The notes: a model not told the origin generated them from the sequence alone. DNA of 32,136 nucleotides from Pseudomonas sp. SDI (GCF_003105155.1 NZ_QETK01000046.1:1-32136), one strand, 5' to 3'; shown: positions 14,982-23,963, counted from the first letter of the stretch. Numbers and translations: made by a program.

Positions 14982-15902
14982 ATGAGCAGTCGCATCACCA
15001 TGATCCTCGCCGGGTTGTTTCTGCTTGGCGCCATTGTGGCCGGTTACTGGGGGCTGGTGTTGGGTCAGCAGCCCGCCGAGGCGGTGCCGCCCGTCGCGGT
15101 GCAAGCGCCTGCCATAGCGGCGGCCAAACCTGTCGAAGATGAGCTGCGCCAGAGCATCGTGGTGCTGCGCCGCGATGTCGCCGCCTATACCGCGCTCACT
15201 GCCGAAGACCTGCTGCTGGAGCGTGTACAACTGGCTCCGCCCGGCAGTTTCAGCCGCGTTGATCAGGTGCTCGGGCGCAAGCCCTGGCGCAACCTTGTGG
15301 CCGGTAGCTGGCTCGATGAACACAGCTTCGACGCTGGCGGTCCGCTGGCGCGAATGATCCAGCCGAGCGAGCGGGCCCTGGCCGTGGCGGTCGACGAGGT
15401 GTCCGGCGCTGCCGGGCAACTGGTGCCGGGCGACTACGTCGACGTGCTGCTGTTCCTGCGTGAGGAATCGAGCAATCCGCAAGCATCCGCCCAGGTGATC
15501 GTGCCGGCCCTGCGCCTGCTCAGCGTCGGCCAGCAACTGGGCCTGACCAACGATGGCCGGCCGGCCGAGCCCGACCCGAAAGTGCGTGACGAGCAACGCA
15601 AGGCCGGCCTGCGCACGGTGGTGCTGGCGGTGCCCGAAGGCCTGCTCAACCAACTGCTGCTGGCGGTGCAGGCCGGCACTGTACGCCTGGCCGTGCGCAG
15701 CGCCGTGGAACAGCGTCTGGCGCACTACTGGGCCGACCCGAATGCCGCGCCGCAGAATCTCGCCAATGCCCGCCGCGAGCTGTTCCGTTTCAGTCAGCTG
15801 AGCCTGTCCCCGACCGCTCAACCGCTAGCCGTCGGCACGGCCGGCAGCCGCCGTAGCATGGAAATCATCCGCGGTGCCCAGAGCGCTGCGACCACCCCCT
15901 GA
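14982..15902 (+). CDS. rcpC: Flp pilus assembly protein CpaB/RcpC
   Basis: This 306-residue protein has an N-terminal membrane anchor (residues ~5-28), then a SAF-type domain (~55-115, IVVLRRDVAAYTALTAEDL) and the RcpC/CpaB domain to ~250. In Tad systems it lies in the periplasm beside the secretin RcpA and is needed for its assembly or gating. GGGAGG stands about 8 nt before the ATG. It is the first gene of the plus-strand operon, whose later members mostly overlap or lie within 20 nt. Confidence 0.93.
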   Translation: MSSRITMILAGLFLLGAIVAGYWGLVLGQQPAEAVPPVAVQAPAIAAAKPVEDELRQSIVVLRRDVAAYTALTAEDLLLERVQLAPPGSFSRVDQVLGRKPWRNLVAGSWLDEHSFDAGGPLARMIQPSERALAVAVDEVSGAAGQLVPGDYVDVLLFLREESSNPQASAQVIVPALRLLSVGQQLGLTNDGRPAEPDPKVRDEQRKAGLRTVVLAVPEGLLNQLLLAVQAGTVRLAVRSAVEQRLAHYWADPNAAPQNLANARRELFRFSQLSLSPTAQPLAVGTAGSRRSMEIIRGAQSAATTP

Positions 15903-15921
15903 GCAGCAAGGATGCCCTTCG

Positions 15922-17169
15922 ATGAGCAGTCGTTCCGCGCGGTTGATCAATCGTTCCCTGCTGGCCTTGGCGTTGGCCGGCTTGCCGCTGCCGGCGGCCT
16001 GGGCGGCGGCCGGTTGTTCGGCGCTGGAGCGGGTGCCGGCAGTGATCGAGATCGACCAGGGCTTGCAGCAGGAACTGCGCCTGCCGGTGAACATTTCCCG
16101 GGTGGCCATCGGCGACCCGAAAGTCGCCGATGTGCACGCCATGGGCGCGCAGGCGGTGCTGCTTACCGCGCTGGCGCCGGGCGCCACCAGCCTGATGGTG
16201 TGGACCGGCTGCGCCAGCACGCCGCGCCAGAGCATGATCTTCGTTCGCGGCCAGGCCACTGCGCAGATGAGCGAAGGCGCCTTGCCGTCGCAGGCCGACG
16301 CCGACCTGCCCAGCCAGGTGCAGGCCGATATCCGCTTTATCGAAGTGAGCCGCACCAAGCTCAAGGAGGCCGGGGCGCGGCTGTTCTTCAAGGGTTCGAA
16401 CAACTCACTGATCGGCTCGCCGGGCACCGTGCCGGGTACGGTGGTCAGCCCCGGCCAGGTGCCGGTGGCCCCCCCGCAGATCCCGCTGGTGAACGACGCC
16501 TTCAACATCGTCTGGGGCGGCGGCAGCAGCCGCTTCCTGGCGGCCATCGACGCCCTTGAGCAAACCGGTTTCGCCTACACCCTGGCGCGTCCCAGCCTGG
16601 TGGTGCTCAGCGGCCTTACCGCGAGCTTCCTGGCTGGCGGCGAAATCCCCATTCCGGTGCCCAGCAGCGGCAGCGACAACGTCTCCATCGAGTACAAGGA
16701 ATTCGGCATTCGCCTGGCGCTGTCGCCGACGGTGATCAGCCGCAACCGGATCAACCTCAAGGTGGCGCCGGAGGTCAGCGAGCTGGACTACAGCAAGCAG
16801 GTGACCATCGCCGGCACCGTGGTGCCTGGCCTGAATATCCGCCGCACCGACACCAGCATTTCCCTGGCCGATGGCGAGAGCTTCATCATCAGCGGCCTGA
16901 TCAGCAGCAGCACCCGCTCGGCGGTGGACAAGTTTCCCGGGCTGGGCGATATCCCGGTTCTTGGTGCGTTCTTCCGCCAGTCACAGCTCAAGCGCGAAGA
17001 AACCGAGCTGCTGATGATCGTTACCCCGCACCTGGTGCAGCCGCTGGCGGTGAATGCCACGCTGCCAGAGCTGCCCGGTGAGCGGCTGCGCAACTACGAC
17101 CCGAGCTGGGGCCGTCTGTTCTTCCTGGAAAACGGCGATTTCGACAGCCGTAGCGGGTTATCCCGATGA
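15922..17169 (+). CDS. rcpA: Tad secretin CpaC/RcpA
   Basis: The 415-residue protein forms the outer-membrane channel for the Flp pilus. A signal peptide (to about ALA/AWA near residue 28) is followed by the N-terminal secretin-associated domain (~35-110, with VAIGDPKVADVHAMG) and the C-terminal secretin domain (~200-390), including GEIPIPVP, the EYKEFGIRLALSPTV strand region and GESFIISGLIS. The start at 15922 is supported by AAGGA 9 nt upstream. Its stop overlaps the tadZ start by four bases (ATGA). Length is typical of Pseudomonas RcpA. Confidence 0.95.
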   Translation: MSSRSARLINRSLLALALAGLPLPAAWAAAGCSALERVPAVIEIDQGLQQELRLPVNISRVAIGDPKVADVHAMGAQAVLLTALAPGATSLMVWTGCASTPRQSMIFVRGQATAQMSEGALPSQADADLPSQVQADIRFIEVSRTKLKEAGARLFFKGSNNSLIGSPGTVPGTVVSPGQVPVAPPQIPLVNDAFNIVWGGGSSRFLAAIDALEQTGFAYTLARPSLVVLSGLTASFLAGGEIPIPVPSSGSDNVSIEYKEFGIRLALSPTVISRNRINLKVAPEVSELDYSKQVTIAGTVVPGLNIRRTDTSISLADGESFIISGLISSSTRSAVDKFPGLGDIPVLGAFFRQSQLKREETELLMIVTPHLVQPLAVNATLPELPGERLRNYDPSWGRLFFLENGDFDSRSGLSR

Positions 17170-18356
17170 GTGAAAGCCTGAGCCAGACCTTTCTTGCCAT
17201 CACCCGTAACGATGGCGATCTGCAATGGTTGCAGACCGCGCTGGCACCGCTGGGCCAGGTAGTCGGTGCCGGCAGCGGCAGCCTCGACGAGTTGCTGGCG
17301 CTGGTCGATGTGACCTTCTCCAACCTGATGTTCATCGGCCTGGACCGCGATCACCTGGTCAACCAGTGCGCGCTGATCGAAGGCGTGCTGGAGGCCAAGC
17401 CGATGCTGGCTATCGTCGCCCTCGGCGACGGCATGGACAACCAGCTGGTGCTCAACGCCATGCGCGCCGGGGCGCGCGATTTCGTTGCCTACGGCTCGCG
17501 CTCCAGCGAGGTGGCCGGGTTGGTCCGACGCCTGGGCAAACGCTTGCCGGCGGTCACCGCCAACCCGCACCTGGGCGGTCTCACCGTGTTGTATGGCGCC
17601 CAGAGCGCAGCCGACGGCGCACTGCTCACCAGTCACCTGGCGCGGGTGGTGCAGAACAGCGGCCAGCAAACCCTGCTGCTCGACCTCGGCCTGCCGCGCG
17701 GCGATAGCCTGGCACTGCTGGGGCTGGAGGCCTCGTTTCATTTCGGCGATGCCCTGCGCCATCTGCGCCGGCTCGACACCACACTGATCGACAGCGCCTT
17801 CACCCGCGACAGTTCCGGCCTGCGCCTGCTGGCCTACGCCGAGGCCGACGAACCGCTGGAACGCACCAGCGCCGCCGAGCTGTACATGCTGCTCAGCGCC
17901 TTGCGCCAACACTTTCAGCACATCGTCGTGAACCTTACCGGGCAGGCCGACAGCGAGGCGCTGCGGACCTTCGTCAGCCATTGCGACAAGCTGATCTGGT
18001 ACACCGACCAGAACGTCATCGACTGCCGGCGCAACCTCGACGTGCTCAACCTCTGGCGCGAGAGGGGCATGAAGCTGGAGCACGCGAGCCTGCTGGTTGA
18101 CCGCTACCTGCGCAGTGTCGCGCCGGATGCCGAGGCCCTCGGCAAGCGTTTCGGCCTGCCGCTGCTGGTGGCCTTGCCGTACAGCCCCGAGGTGCGCCTG
18201 AACGCCAAGAACCAGGGCCTGAGCCTGTTCGACCTGGCCCCGCGGGAAAGCCTGACCCAGGCGCTCAAGGCCCTCGGCGAGCGGCTGGCGCGGCGCTCGG
18301 AAAGCCTCAAGCCCAAACCCGGCAACTGGCTTAACCGCCTGTGGAGCCCGCGGTGA
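17166..18356 (+). CDS. tadZ: TadZ/CpaE localisation ATPase-like protein
   Basis: This 396-residue protein of the ParA/MinD superfamily should place the Tad machine in the cell. An N-terminal receiver-like domain (~1-125) is followed by a ParA-like domain (~135-390). The position of the deviant Walker A loop reads TVLYGAQSAADGALLTSHLA and lacks the P-loop lysine, so ATP hydrolysis by the usual mechanism is unlikely. The Walker B-like LLLDLGLPRGDSL is recognisable. Translation is coupled to rcpA (ATGA) and to tadA (GTGA). Confidence 0.92.
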   Translation: MSESLSQTFLAITRNDGDLQWLQTALAPLGQVVGAGSGSLDELLALVDVTFSNLMFIGLDRDHLVNQCALIEGVLEAKPMLAIVALGDGMDNQLVLNAMRAGARDFVAYGSRSSEVAGLVRRLGKRLPAVTANPHLGGLTVLYGAQSAADGALLTSHLARVVQNSGQQTLLLDLGLPRGDSLALLGLEASFHFGDALRHLRRLDTTLIDSAFTRDSSGLRLLAYAEADEPLERTSAAELYMLLSALRQHFQHIVVNLTGQADSEALRTFVSHCDKLIWYTDQNVIDCRRNLDVLNLWRERGMKLEHASLLVDRYLRSVAPDAEALGKRFGLPLLVALPYSPEVRLNAKNQGLSLFDLAPRESLTQALKALGERLARRSESLKPKPGNWLNRLWSPR

Positions 18357-19630
18357 GCAGCGACGAGCTGTTCGGCGGCCCGCGGCACAACCTCGGCACC
18401 GACCCGCAGGGGCTCAAGCGCGCCCTGCATCGCTACATCATCGATGCCATCGAGGACACCGGGCGCAACCTGCTCGAAGGCTCGCGGCCGGCGCTGGCGC
18501 AGTTTGTGGTCGAGCAGGTCGGCGATTACATCGCCCGTCAGCACCTGGCGCTGTCGCGTTATGAAATGGAGCGCATGGCCGAAGAGCTGGTCGACGAACT
18601 GACCGGCTTCGGTCCATTGGAAGTGCTGCTGCGTGACACCAGCGTGACCGAGATACTGGTCAATGGCCCGCACCGGGTGTTTGTCGAGCGGGCCGGGGTG
18701 TTGCAGCAAACCGACCTGCGCTTTATCGACGCGCACCATGTCGAACGGGTGATGCAGCGCATCCTGGCGCCGCTGGGGCGGCGCCTCGACGAATCGTCGC
18801 CGATGGTCGATGCGCGCATGCCCGACGGCAGCCGGGTGAACGCGATCATCCCGCCGGTGGCGCTGGACGGGCCGTGCCTGTCGATCCGCAAGTTTCGCAA
18901 GGACATGCTGCGCAGCGCCGACCTGCTGGCCACCCGCGCCATCGACCAGGCGATTTTCGACTTCTTCGAACACGCTGTCGGCAAACGCTGCAACATTCTC
19001 GTCAGCGGCGGCACCGGCACTGGCAAGACCACCTTGCTGAACATCCTCAGCCAACTGATCAACCCGCACGAGCGGCTGGTCACCATCGAGGACGTGGCCG
19101 AGCTGCAACTCGATCACCCGCACGTGGTGCGCCTGGAAACCCGCCCGCCGAACGCCGAGGGGCATGGTGAGATCAAGGCCAGCGAGCTGATCCGCAATGC
19201 CTTGCGGATGCGCCCCGACCGCATTCTGCTCGGCGAAATACGCGGCGTCGAAGTGCTCGACGTGCTCACCGCGATGAACACCGGCCACGATGGCTCGATG
19301 AGCACCGTGCACGCCAACACCGCCGCCGATGCCTTGCTGCGCCTGGAGACCCTGGTGGGCCTGACTGGGCGCCAGGTGGCCGAGAAAACCCTGCGGCAGA
19401 TGATCTGCGCGGCGCTCGATGTGGTGATTCAGCTGACCCGCCTGCCGGATGGTCGGCGCTGCGTCAGCGAGGTGCTGGAAGTGGTCGGGTTGCGCGACGA
19501 CATCTATGTCACCAACACCCTGTTCCGTCTGGATCGGCGTGGCGGCGAAGGCTTCTTGCGCGAGGCGATCAACCCGGCCGGAGACAAGCTGCGGCGCGAG
19601 TTCGGCGCACTGACGGAGCCCGGCGCATGA
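18353..19630 (+). CDS. tadA: Tad assembly ATPase TadA/CpaF
   Basis: This 425-residue cytoplasmic secretion ATPase of the VirB11/PulE superfamily powers Flp pilus assembly. Walker A is GGTGTGKTT (Lys225). The Walker B region is RILLGEIRG (Glu295), and STVHANT matches the His box. The N-terminal all-helical region (~20-90) and the 'GPLEVLLRD...ILVNGP' domain are typical. The start is GTG 18353, inside GTGA over the tadZ stop with GGAG 6 nt upstream; a GTG at 18341 is in frame but has no such site. It overlaps tadB by four bases. Confidence 0.97.
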   Translation: MSSDELFGGPRHNLGTDPQGLKRALHRYIIDAIEDTGRNLLEGSRPALAQFVVEQVGDYIARQHLALSRYEMERMAEELVDELTGFGPLEVLLRDTSVTEILVNGPHRVFVERAGVLQQTDLRFIDAHHVERVMQRILAPLGRRLDESSPMVDARMPDGSRVNAIIPPVALDGPCLSIRKFRKDMLRSADLLATRAIDQAIFDFFEHAVGKRCNILVSGGTGTGKTTLLNILSQLINPHERLVTIEDVAELQLDHPHVVRLETRPPNAEGHGEIKASELIRNALRMRPDRILLGEIRGVEVLDVLTAMNTGHDGSMSTVHANTAADALLRLETLVGLTGRQVAEKTLRQMICAALDVVIQLTRLPDGRRCVSEVLEVVGLRDDIYVTNTLFRLDRRGGEGFLREAINPAGDKLRREFGALTEPGA

Positions 19631-20520
19631 TCGCCGTGGCACTGCTGCTGGGGCTGTTCTGCCTGCTGATGCTGGGCGCCTCGGTGTGGCTGTTCTACCG
19701 CGGTGTGCGCAAGTCTGGCGACGAGCGCATTCTTCAGCGCCTCGGCCAGGTGCAGGTTGCCCAGGTGGCGCCGACGCTGGGCGGGCAGCGCAGTTGGCTG
19801 GAGCTGACCCTGCTGCGCGCTGGCCTCGACCGGCGCACCGACCGCCTGCTGCTGTGGCTGGCCGTGTGGCTGCTGCTAGTGGCGCTGGGGACGTTGCTGG
19901 GCGGTTGGCCCGGGGCCATTGGCGTGCTGCTGCTCGGGCCGTTGGCGCTGCACCTGTACCTGGCCTGGCGCTACCAGCGGCGGGTGCGACGGATGATCGA
20001 ACAACTGCCGGTGCTGCTCGACCACAGTGTGCGTGCGCTCAAGGCCGGGCGTACCTTGAGCGATGCCGTGCTCGGCGCCATCGACGCCTCGCGTGAGCCA
20101 TTGCGCGGGGCCATGCAACGGGTGCGACGTAACGTGCAGATGGGCGTGAGCCTGGACGACGCGCTCAAGGACCTGGCCGAACTCTATGCCCAGGATGAAC
20201 TGCGCCTGTTCGCCCTCGGCCTGCGCATCAACCATCGCTATGGCGGCAATGCCAGCGAGTTGCTGGAGAACCTGATCAAGCTGATTCGCGAGCGCGAGCA
20301 GGGCGCCCGCCAGTTGCGCGCAATGACTGGGGAAACGCGGATGACGGCGCTGGTGCTGGCGCTGCTGCCGATCGGCATGATCGGCTACTTCCTGCTGGTC
20401 AACCCACGTTACCTGCTGAGCCTGTGGCACGACGGCAGCGGCCAGCTGTTGCTGGCCAGCGCGCTGACCTTGCAGTTGTTCGGTTGCGTGGCGCTGTGGC
20501 GCATGTTGCGGAGTATCTGA
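19627..20520 (+). CDS. tadB: Tad inner-membrane platform protein TadB
   Basis: The 297-residue protein carries a T2SSF-type domain (~120-250) between hydrophobic segments: two near the N-terminus (~5-25, ~70-110) and two near the C-terminus (~235-295). Motifs LLDHSVRALKAGRTLSDAV and RYGGNASELLENL are typical of TadB. With TadC it forms the inner-membrane platform on which TadA works. Its start overlaps the tadA stop (ATGA), and tadC starts one base after its stop. Confidence 0.95.
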   Translation: MIAVALLLGLFCLLMLGASVWLFYRGVRKSGDERILQRLGQVQVAQVAPTLGGQRSWLELTLLRAGLDRRTDRLLLWLAVWLLLVALGTLLGGWPGAIGVLLLGPLALHLYLAWRYQRRVRRMIEQLPVLLDHSVRALKAGRTLSDAVLGAIDASREPLRGAMQRVRRNVQMGVSLDDALKDLAELYAQDELRLFALGLRINHRYGGNASELLENLIKLIREREQGARQLRAMTGETRMTALVLALLPIGMIGYFLLVNPRYLLSLWHDGSGQLLLASALTLQLFGCVALWRMLRSI

Positions 20521-20521
20521 G

Positions 20522-21409
20522 ATGGCCTTGATCCTCAGTGCGGTGCTGTTCTTCGTCGCCTTTGTGCTGCTGCTCGGCCAACTGGCGCGCCAGCGGCGCC
20601 GTGAGCGCCTGGTGGACGCACGCCTGCAGGGTTCGGCGCGCGACGAACACCAGCTGGGCAACTGGTTGCAGCGCATGGGCAGCAGCCGCCTGGGCCAGCG
20701 CAGCCTCAGCCTCGATGCGGAAACCCGCGTGCTGCTTGATCGCCTGGGCTGGCGCCGGTCGCGCCAGCGTTCGTTGTTCGCGGCCATTCAGGTCGGCTTG
20801 CCGCTGTGTCTGCTGGGGCTTGGCCTGGTTGTCCAGGAGACGCTGCTGCGCGACGCGCAGGCGCCCTGGCTGGCGCCGCTGTTCGGTCTCGGCGTGGGCT
20901 ACCTGCTACCCAAGCGCGTGCTGGCCTGGGCGGCGGCGCAGCGCCAGCAGCAGGTGGTGCGCGAGGTGGCCACGTTCATTCCGTTGTTGCGGATTCTGTT
21001 CGAGTCGGGGCTGGCGGTGGAGCAGGGGTTGCGGGTGCTGAGCCAGGAGGCGCGCGAGCTGTTGCCGGTGCTCAGCGAGGAGCTGCGCCTGGTGCTGGCG
21101 CGGGTGGATTCCGGGCTGGCCCTGGGGCCGGAGCTGGAGCAGGCGGCGCGGGTGCTGGCGGTAGACGAGTTCAGCGACACCTGCGTGATTTTGCAGCAGC
21201 TGCTGACCCAGGGTGGTGGCGCCATGAAGTCATTGCTGGCACTGAAACAACTGCTCGACGACCGCCGCCTGACCAGCATGCAGGAGCGCATTTCGAAGAT
21301 GTCCGGGAAGATGTCCATCGTGATGATGGTGTTTCTGTTTCCGGCGTTGTTGATCGTCTTGGCCGGGCCAGGGTTTACCGCACTGGCGCGGGCGTTGGGG
21401 AATTTCTGA
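20522..21409 (+). CDS. tadC: Tad inner-membrane platform protein TadC
   Basis: The 295-residue protein is the second T2SSF-type platform protein and has the same layout as TadB: an N-terminal anchor, a pair of helices near ~90-135, a cytoplasmic helical domain (~140-260) with FIPLLRILFESGLAVEQGLR, and a C-terminal membrane segment (MSIVMMVFLFPALLIVLAGP). TadC-type features include the final hydrophobic segment close to the end. GGAG lies in the last codons of tadB, so expression is coupled. Confidence 0.94.
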   Translation: MALILSAVLFFVAFVLLLGQLARQRRRERLVDARLQGSARDEHQLGNWLQRMGSSRLGQRSLSLDAETRVLLDRLGWRRSRQRSLFAAIQVGLPLCLLGLGLVVQETLLRDAQAPWLAPLFGLGVGYLLPKRVLAWAAAQRQQQVVREVATFIPLLRILFESGLAVEQGLRVLSQEARELLPVLSEELRLVLARVDSGLALGPELEQAARVLAVDEFSDTCVILQQLLTQGGGAMKSLLALKQLLDDRRLTSMQERISKMSGKMSIVMMVFLFPALLIVLAGPGFTALARALGNF

Positions 21410-21422
21410 AGGGAGTGTGCAA

Positions 21423-22094
21423 GTGAAGACAGCCTTGCTGATGATGAGCCTGGTGCTGCTGGGTGGCTGCGTGGCCAATGGCGGCCCGGCGCAGTGGTTA
21501 GCCTTGCCGGGCAGCGCGAGCAGTTGCGCGCGAGCGGATGCGACCCAGGCGCTGGCCTTGAGCGCGGCCGACGACCTGCTCGCCGATGGTCGCCCGTATG
21601 CGGCATTGGCGCACCTGGAGGAAATGCCGGCGAACCTGCTGCAGGTGCGGGCGCGCAAGGCCAAGGTACTGCGCATGCTTGGCAGTGCCGAGGCCGAGCC
21701 GTTGTATCGGGGTTTGCTGGGGAGTTGCATGGCGGCAGAGGGCGAGCATGGCCTGGGACAGATCGCCGCCAGCCGTGGCGACAACGTGCAGGCCCAGCAG
21801 CATTTGCAGCGGGCGGTGAAGATGAACCCGACCGACGAGAAGATCCGCAACGACCTTGGCGTGGTGTACTTCAAGCAGGGGTTGCTGGAGAAAGCGCGTT
21901 TCGAGTTTCTGACGGCAATCGAATTGAAGGATTCGGACCGTTTGGCGGCGGTGAACCTGGTGAGCTTGTTGTTGTATCAGGACAAATTTCAGCAGGCGGC
22001 GGATCTGGTCAGCCGCTTTGGCTTGAGTGCGGCGCAATTCAGTGAGGCGCAGGCGCGGGCCGAGCAGCTCAAGCCGGCCAGTGGGAGGTCGTGA
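21423..22094 (+). CDS. tadD: TadD TPR lipoprotein
   Basis: The 223-residue lipoprotein (signal MMSLVLLGGC) carries tetratricopeptide repeats. The clearest lie at ~125-200, including NDLGVVYFKQGLLEKARFEF and the following helix pair. TadD proteins act as pilotin-like factors for RcpA in the Tad system. GTG 21423 is chosen because GGGAG lies 7 nt upstream; GTG 21417 would place it only 1 nt away. The stop overlaps the next start (ATG within GTGATG). Confidence 0.92.
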   Translation: MKTALLMMSLVLLGGCVANGGPAQWLALPGSASSCARADATQALALSAADDLLADGRPYAALAHLEEMPANLLQVRARKAKVLRMLGSAEAEPLYRGLLGSCMAAEGEHGLGQIAASRGDNVQAQQHLQRAVKMNPTDEKIRNDLGVVYFKQGLLEKARFEFLTAIELKDSDRLAAVNLVSLLLYQDKFQQAADLVSRFGLSAAQFSEAQARAEQLKPASGRS

Positions 22095-22354
22095 TGAAGG
22101 GCATGGCGATACTGGTGGTGCTGGTGGGTGTGCCGATGCTGGCACAGGCCCTGGAGCCGGGGCCGTCGTCGACGGCGCAGGCCGCGACCGAGGCCTGGTT
22201 GCGGCTGCAGGTCAACGGCGAACGGGCGTCGCCGCAGCCGCAGACGCAGACGCCGAAGGAGCGCGATCTGAGCCAGCAGCGGTTTCTGGACAGTTACAAA
22301 TACCCGCTGCCGGAGGCGTTCAAGGTGGAAAGCATGGGGCAGTCGGGGGAATAG
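22094..22354 (+). CDS. Small secreted Tad-locus protein, DUF3613-like
   Basis: The 86-residue protein has a signal peptide (MKGMAILVVLVGVPMLAQA), a Gln/Pro-rich middle and a conserved-looking end, RFLDSYKYPLPEAFKVES. It resembles the DUF3613 proteins found after tadD in Pseudomonas (PA4298 position in P. aeruginosa). The start ATG 22094 has GGGAGG 5 nt upstream and overlaps the tadD stop. It is the last gene of the operon here; in P. aeruginosa tadG follows, but here tadG lies elsewhere. Function unknown. Confidence 0.75.
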   Translation: MKGMAILVVLVGVPMLAQALEPGPSSTAQAATEAWLRLQVNGERASPQPQTQTPKERDLSQQRFLDSYKYPLPEAFKVESMGQSGE

Positions 22355-22369
22355 CAGGGCTTGTTCTTC

Positions 22370-22494
22370 CTGTGGGAGCGGGCTGGTCCCGCGATCTGCT
22401 GCGCAGCACCAGCCAGGCCGGTGCATGCGCTGAGTCTGGCACCCTGCAGGCTTAAATATTACGGCCGCTGCGCAGCCGATCGCGGGATACAGGG
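22370..22494. repeat. REP-type repeat region
   Basis: It starts with ctgtgggagcgggctggtcc and ends with ccgatcgcgggatacag in inverse sense, with gctgcgcagc words (a 10-nt palindrome-like core) in both halves. It fills the gap between the convergent operon end and pprB and should form a long imperfect hairpin in either transcript. Confidence 0.7.
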
Positions 22495-22500
22495 GCTGTG

Positions 22501-23274
22501 TTAATGCGCCGTCACCCGCTGGCGCAACGCCGAATTGCTTGGCGACAACGCCAGCGCCAGCTGGGTGCGGTTATGCATATGGGTCAGGCGCAGTACCTGC
22601 GACACGTACAGTTTCACGGTGTTCTCGGTAATCCCCAGCTCACAGCCGATCTGGTAGTTGGTCTGGCCCTTGCCCACCAGCCGGGCGACCGCCAGCTGAC
22701 GCGGCGAGAGCTTCTCGAATAGCGCCGGAATCACTTCCAGCGCGCCGCCGCCATCCTCCGTGGCCGTGGTAACCGCCGCCTGATTGCGCGCCTTGTCCAG
22801 GTCCTGGTAGAGGTCGTCGATGGAAGCCGCCAGGTGCTGCAATTTCTCGTTCAGGTGGCCCAGGTGGTTCAGGCTTTTCTGCCGCTCCTGCAGCACCAGC
22901 TCCTGACGCTGCAAGCCTTCGAGCAGTTCCTCCAGCTCGACCGGCTTCTGGTAGTAATCGGCAAAGCCCTCGCGCAGGGCCTTGATCACATCCTGTTTGT
23001 CGGCGCGCCCGGTCAGCATGATCGCCTCGAACGCCCGCAACTGCCCGGCACAGGCCTTGAGCGCGCGCACCAGCTCGATGCCATCGCGCTCCGGCATGTG
23101 CAGGTCGCACACCACCAGGCCGATGGCCGGGTCGTCGGCAAAATGCGTGAGTGCCTGTGCCGTCGATTGGCATGGCACGCAGCGATAACCGCTGCTTTCG
23201 AGAAACTCGCAGAGTTCTTCGACGATCAACGGCTGGTCGTCGACCACCAAGACTTTAACTGGGCTTACGGACAT
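22501..23274 (-). CDS. pprB: PprB-type response regulator
   Basis: This 257-residue NarL/LuxR-type regulator activates the Tad genes in P. aeruginosa. The receiver domain has Asp12/Asp13, phospho-acceptor Asp57 (VVCDLHMPERDG), Thr88 and Lys110 (YYQKPV). A coiled-coil linker (~112-167) is followed by a LuxR-type helix-turn-helix (~190-245, LSPRQLAVARLVGKGQTNYQ ... ITENTVKLYVSQV). The start at 23274 gives a normal receiver N-terminus; GGGAG lies 11 nt upstream. The longer open frame adds residues unlike a receiver. The P. aeruginosa homologue is ~275 aa. Confidence 0.92.
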   Translation of the reverse strand: MSVSPVKVLVVDDQPLIVEELCEFLESSGYRCVPCQSTAQALTHFADDPAIGLVVCDLHMPERDGIELVRALKACAGQLRAFEAIMLTGRADKQDVIKALREGFADYYQKPVELEELLEGLQRQELVLQERQKSLNHLGHLNEKLQHLAASIDDLYQDLDKARNQAAVTTATEDGGGALEVIPALFEKLSPRQLAVARLVGKGQTNYQIGCELGITENTVKLYVSQVLRLTHMHNRTQLALALSPSNSALRQRVTAH

Positions 23275-23417
23275 GTCGTGCGCGACTCCCTGCTCGGTTT
23301 TGCCTTCCCTCCCCGGTGGCTCAGCAATACTTCGAAGGCGTGTGGGGCATAGCTGAAAAGTAGTCGCACTTTGCAACTATGTACAAGGTTTGTAGCGCTT
23401 TCCAGAGCGCTTTATGA
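23275..23417 (-). promoter_or_regulatory. pprB upstream region with AGCGCT repeats
   Basis: This short AT-richer gap holds the direct repeat AGCGCTTT-CCAG-AGCGCTTT (23394-23413). On the minus strand TTGTAC then 18 nt then TACTTT is a weak -35/-10 candidate. The fppA gene on the same strand ends at 23418, so pprB may also receive read-through from it. Confidence 0.35.
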
Positions 23418-23888
23418 CTAGTGGATCCAAACGGTGGCAAGCAGGAAGCCAGATAACAGGAACGGCGCGAACGGCTGTTTTTTTGACGTTTCTTCGCTTA
23501 ATTGTTTAAGCCGATTCTTAACGTTCTGACTCAGAACGGACCACAGCCAACGCCGACCAATCAGCCAGAGCAGCAGCGAGACCCCGGCACCGATCAGGGT
23601 GCCCAGTACATACATACGGTCGGTGGCCAGGGCCAGGGCGGCCAATAATTTCACGTCGCCGGCACCGAACTGGCCGAGCATGTAGCCCGGCAGCGTCAGC
23701 AGCATGACGATGGCTAGCGCCCAGCCGCCTTCGCTGGCGTCGGCGCCGATCCAGGTATGCCCGGAAATGAACAGGTACAGCAGCGCGCAGGCGCCGGCGC
23801 CGAGGGTCAGGGTGTTGGCGATCTGGCGTTCGCGTACATCCTGTTCGGCACATAAGACGAGCCACAACAGCAGGACAATACTGTGCAT
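23418..23888 (-). CDS. fppA: Flp prepilin peptidase FppA/TadV
   Basis: The 156-residue polytopic membrane protein is an aspartic prepilin peptidase of the A24 family. It lacks the N-terminal methylase domain, as is usual for TadV/CpaA. Catalytic aspartates are Asp17 (CAEQDVRERQIAN) and Asp78 in the GxGD motif (QFGAGDVKLLAALAL). It should cleave Flp after Gly19 and TadE after Gly11. The start ATG 23888 gives the normal family N-terminus; the ribosome site is weak. It is divergent from tadE. Confidence 0.93.
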   Translation of the reverse strand: MHSIVLLLWLVLCAEQDVRERQIANTLTLGAGACALLYLFISGHTWIGADASEGGWALAIVMLLTLPGYMLGQFGAGDVKLLAALALATDRMYVLGTLIGAGVSLLLWLIGRRWLWSVLSQNVKNRLKQLSEETSKKQPFAPFLLSGFLLATVWIH

Positions 23889-23963
23889 TGGCGAAATGCC
23901 ATCCCTTGGTCATGAATGAATCTATGCTGTTAGTCAGGTGTCACTGTCAGGGTAGACGCGAAC

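Noticed and set aside
18104..19642. 512-codon open frame antisense to tadA
   Set aside because: tadA has Walker A, Walker B and His box; the antisense frame is a composition artefact.
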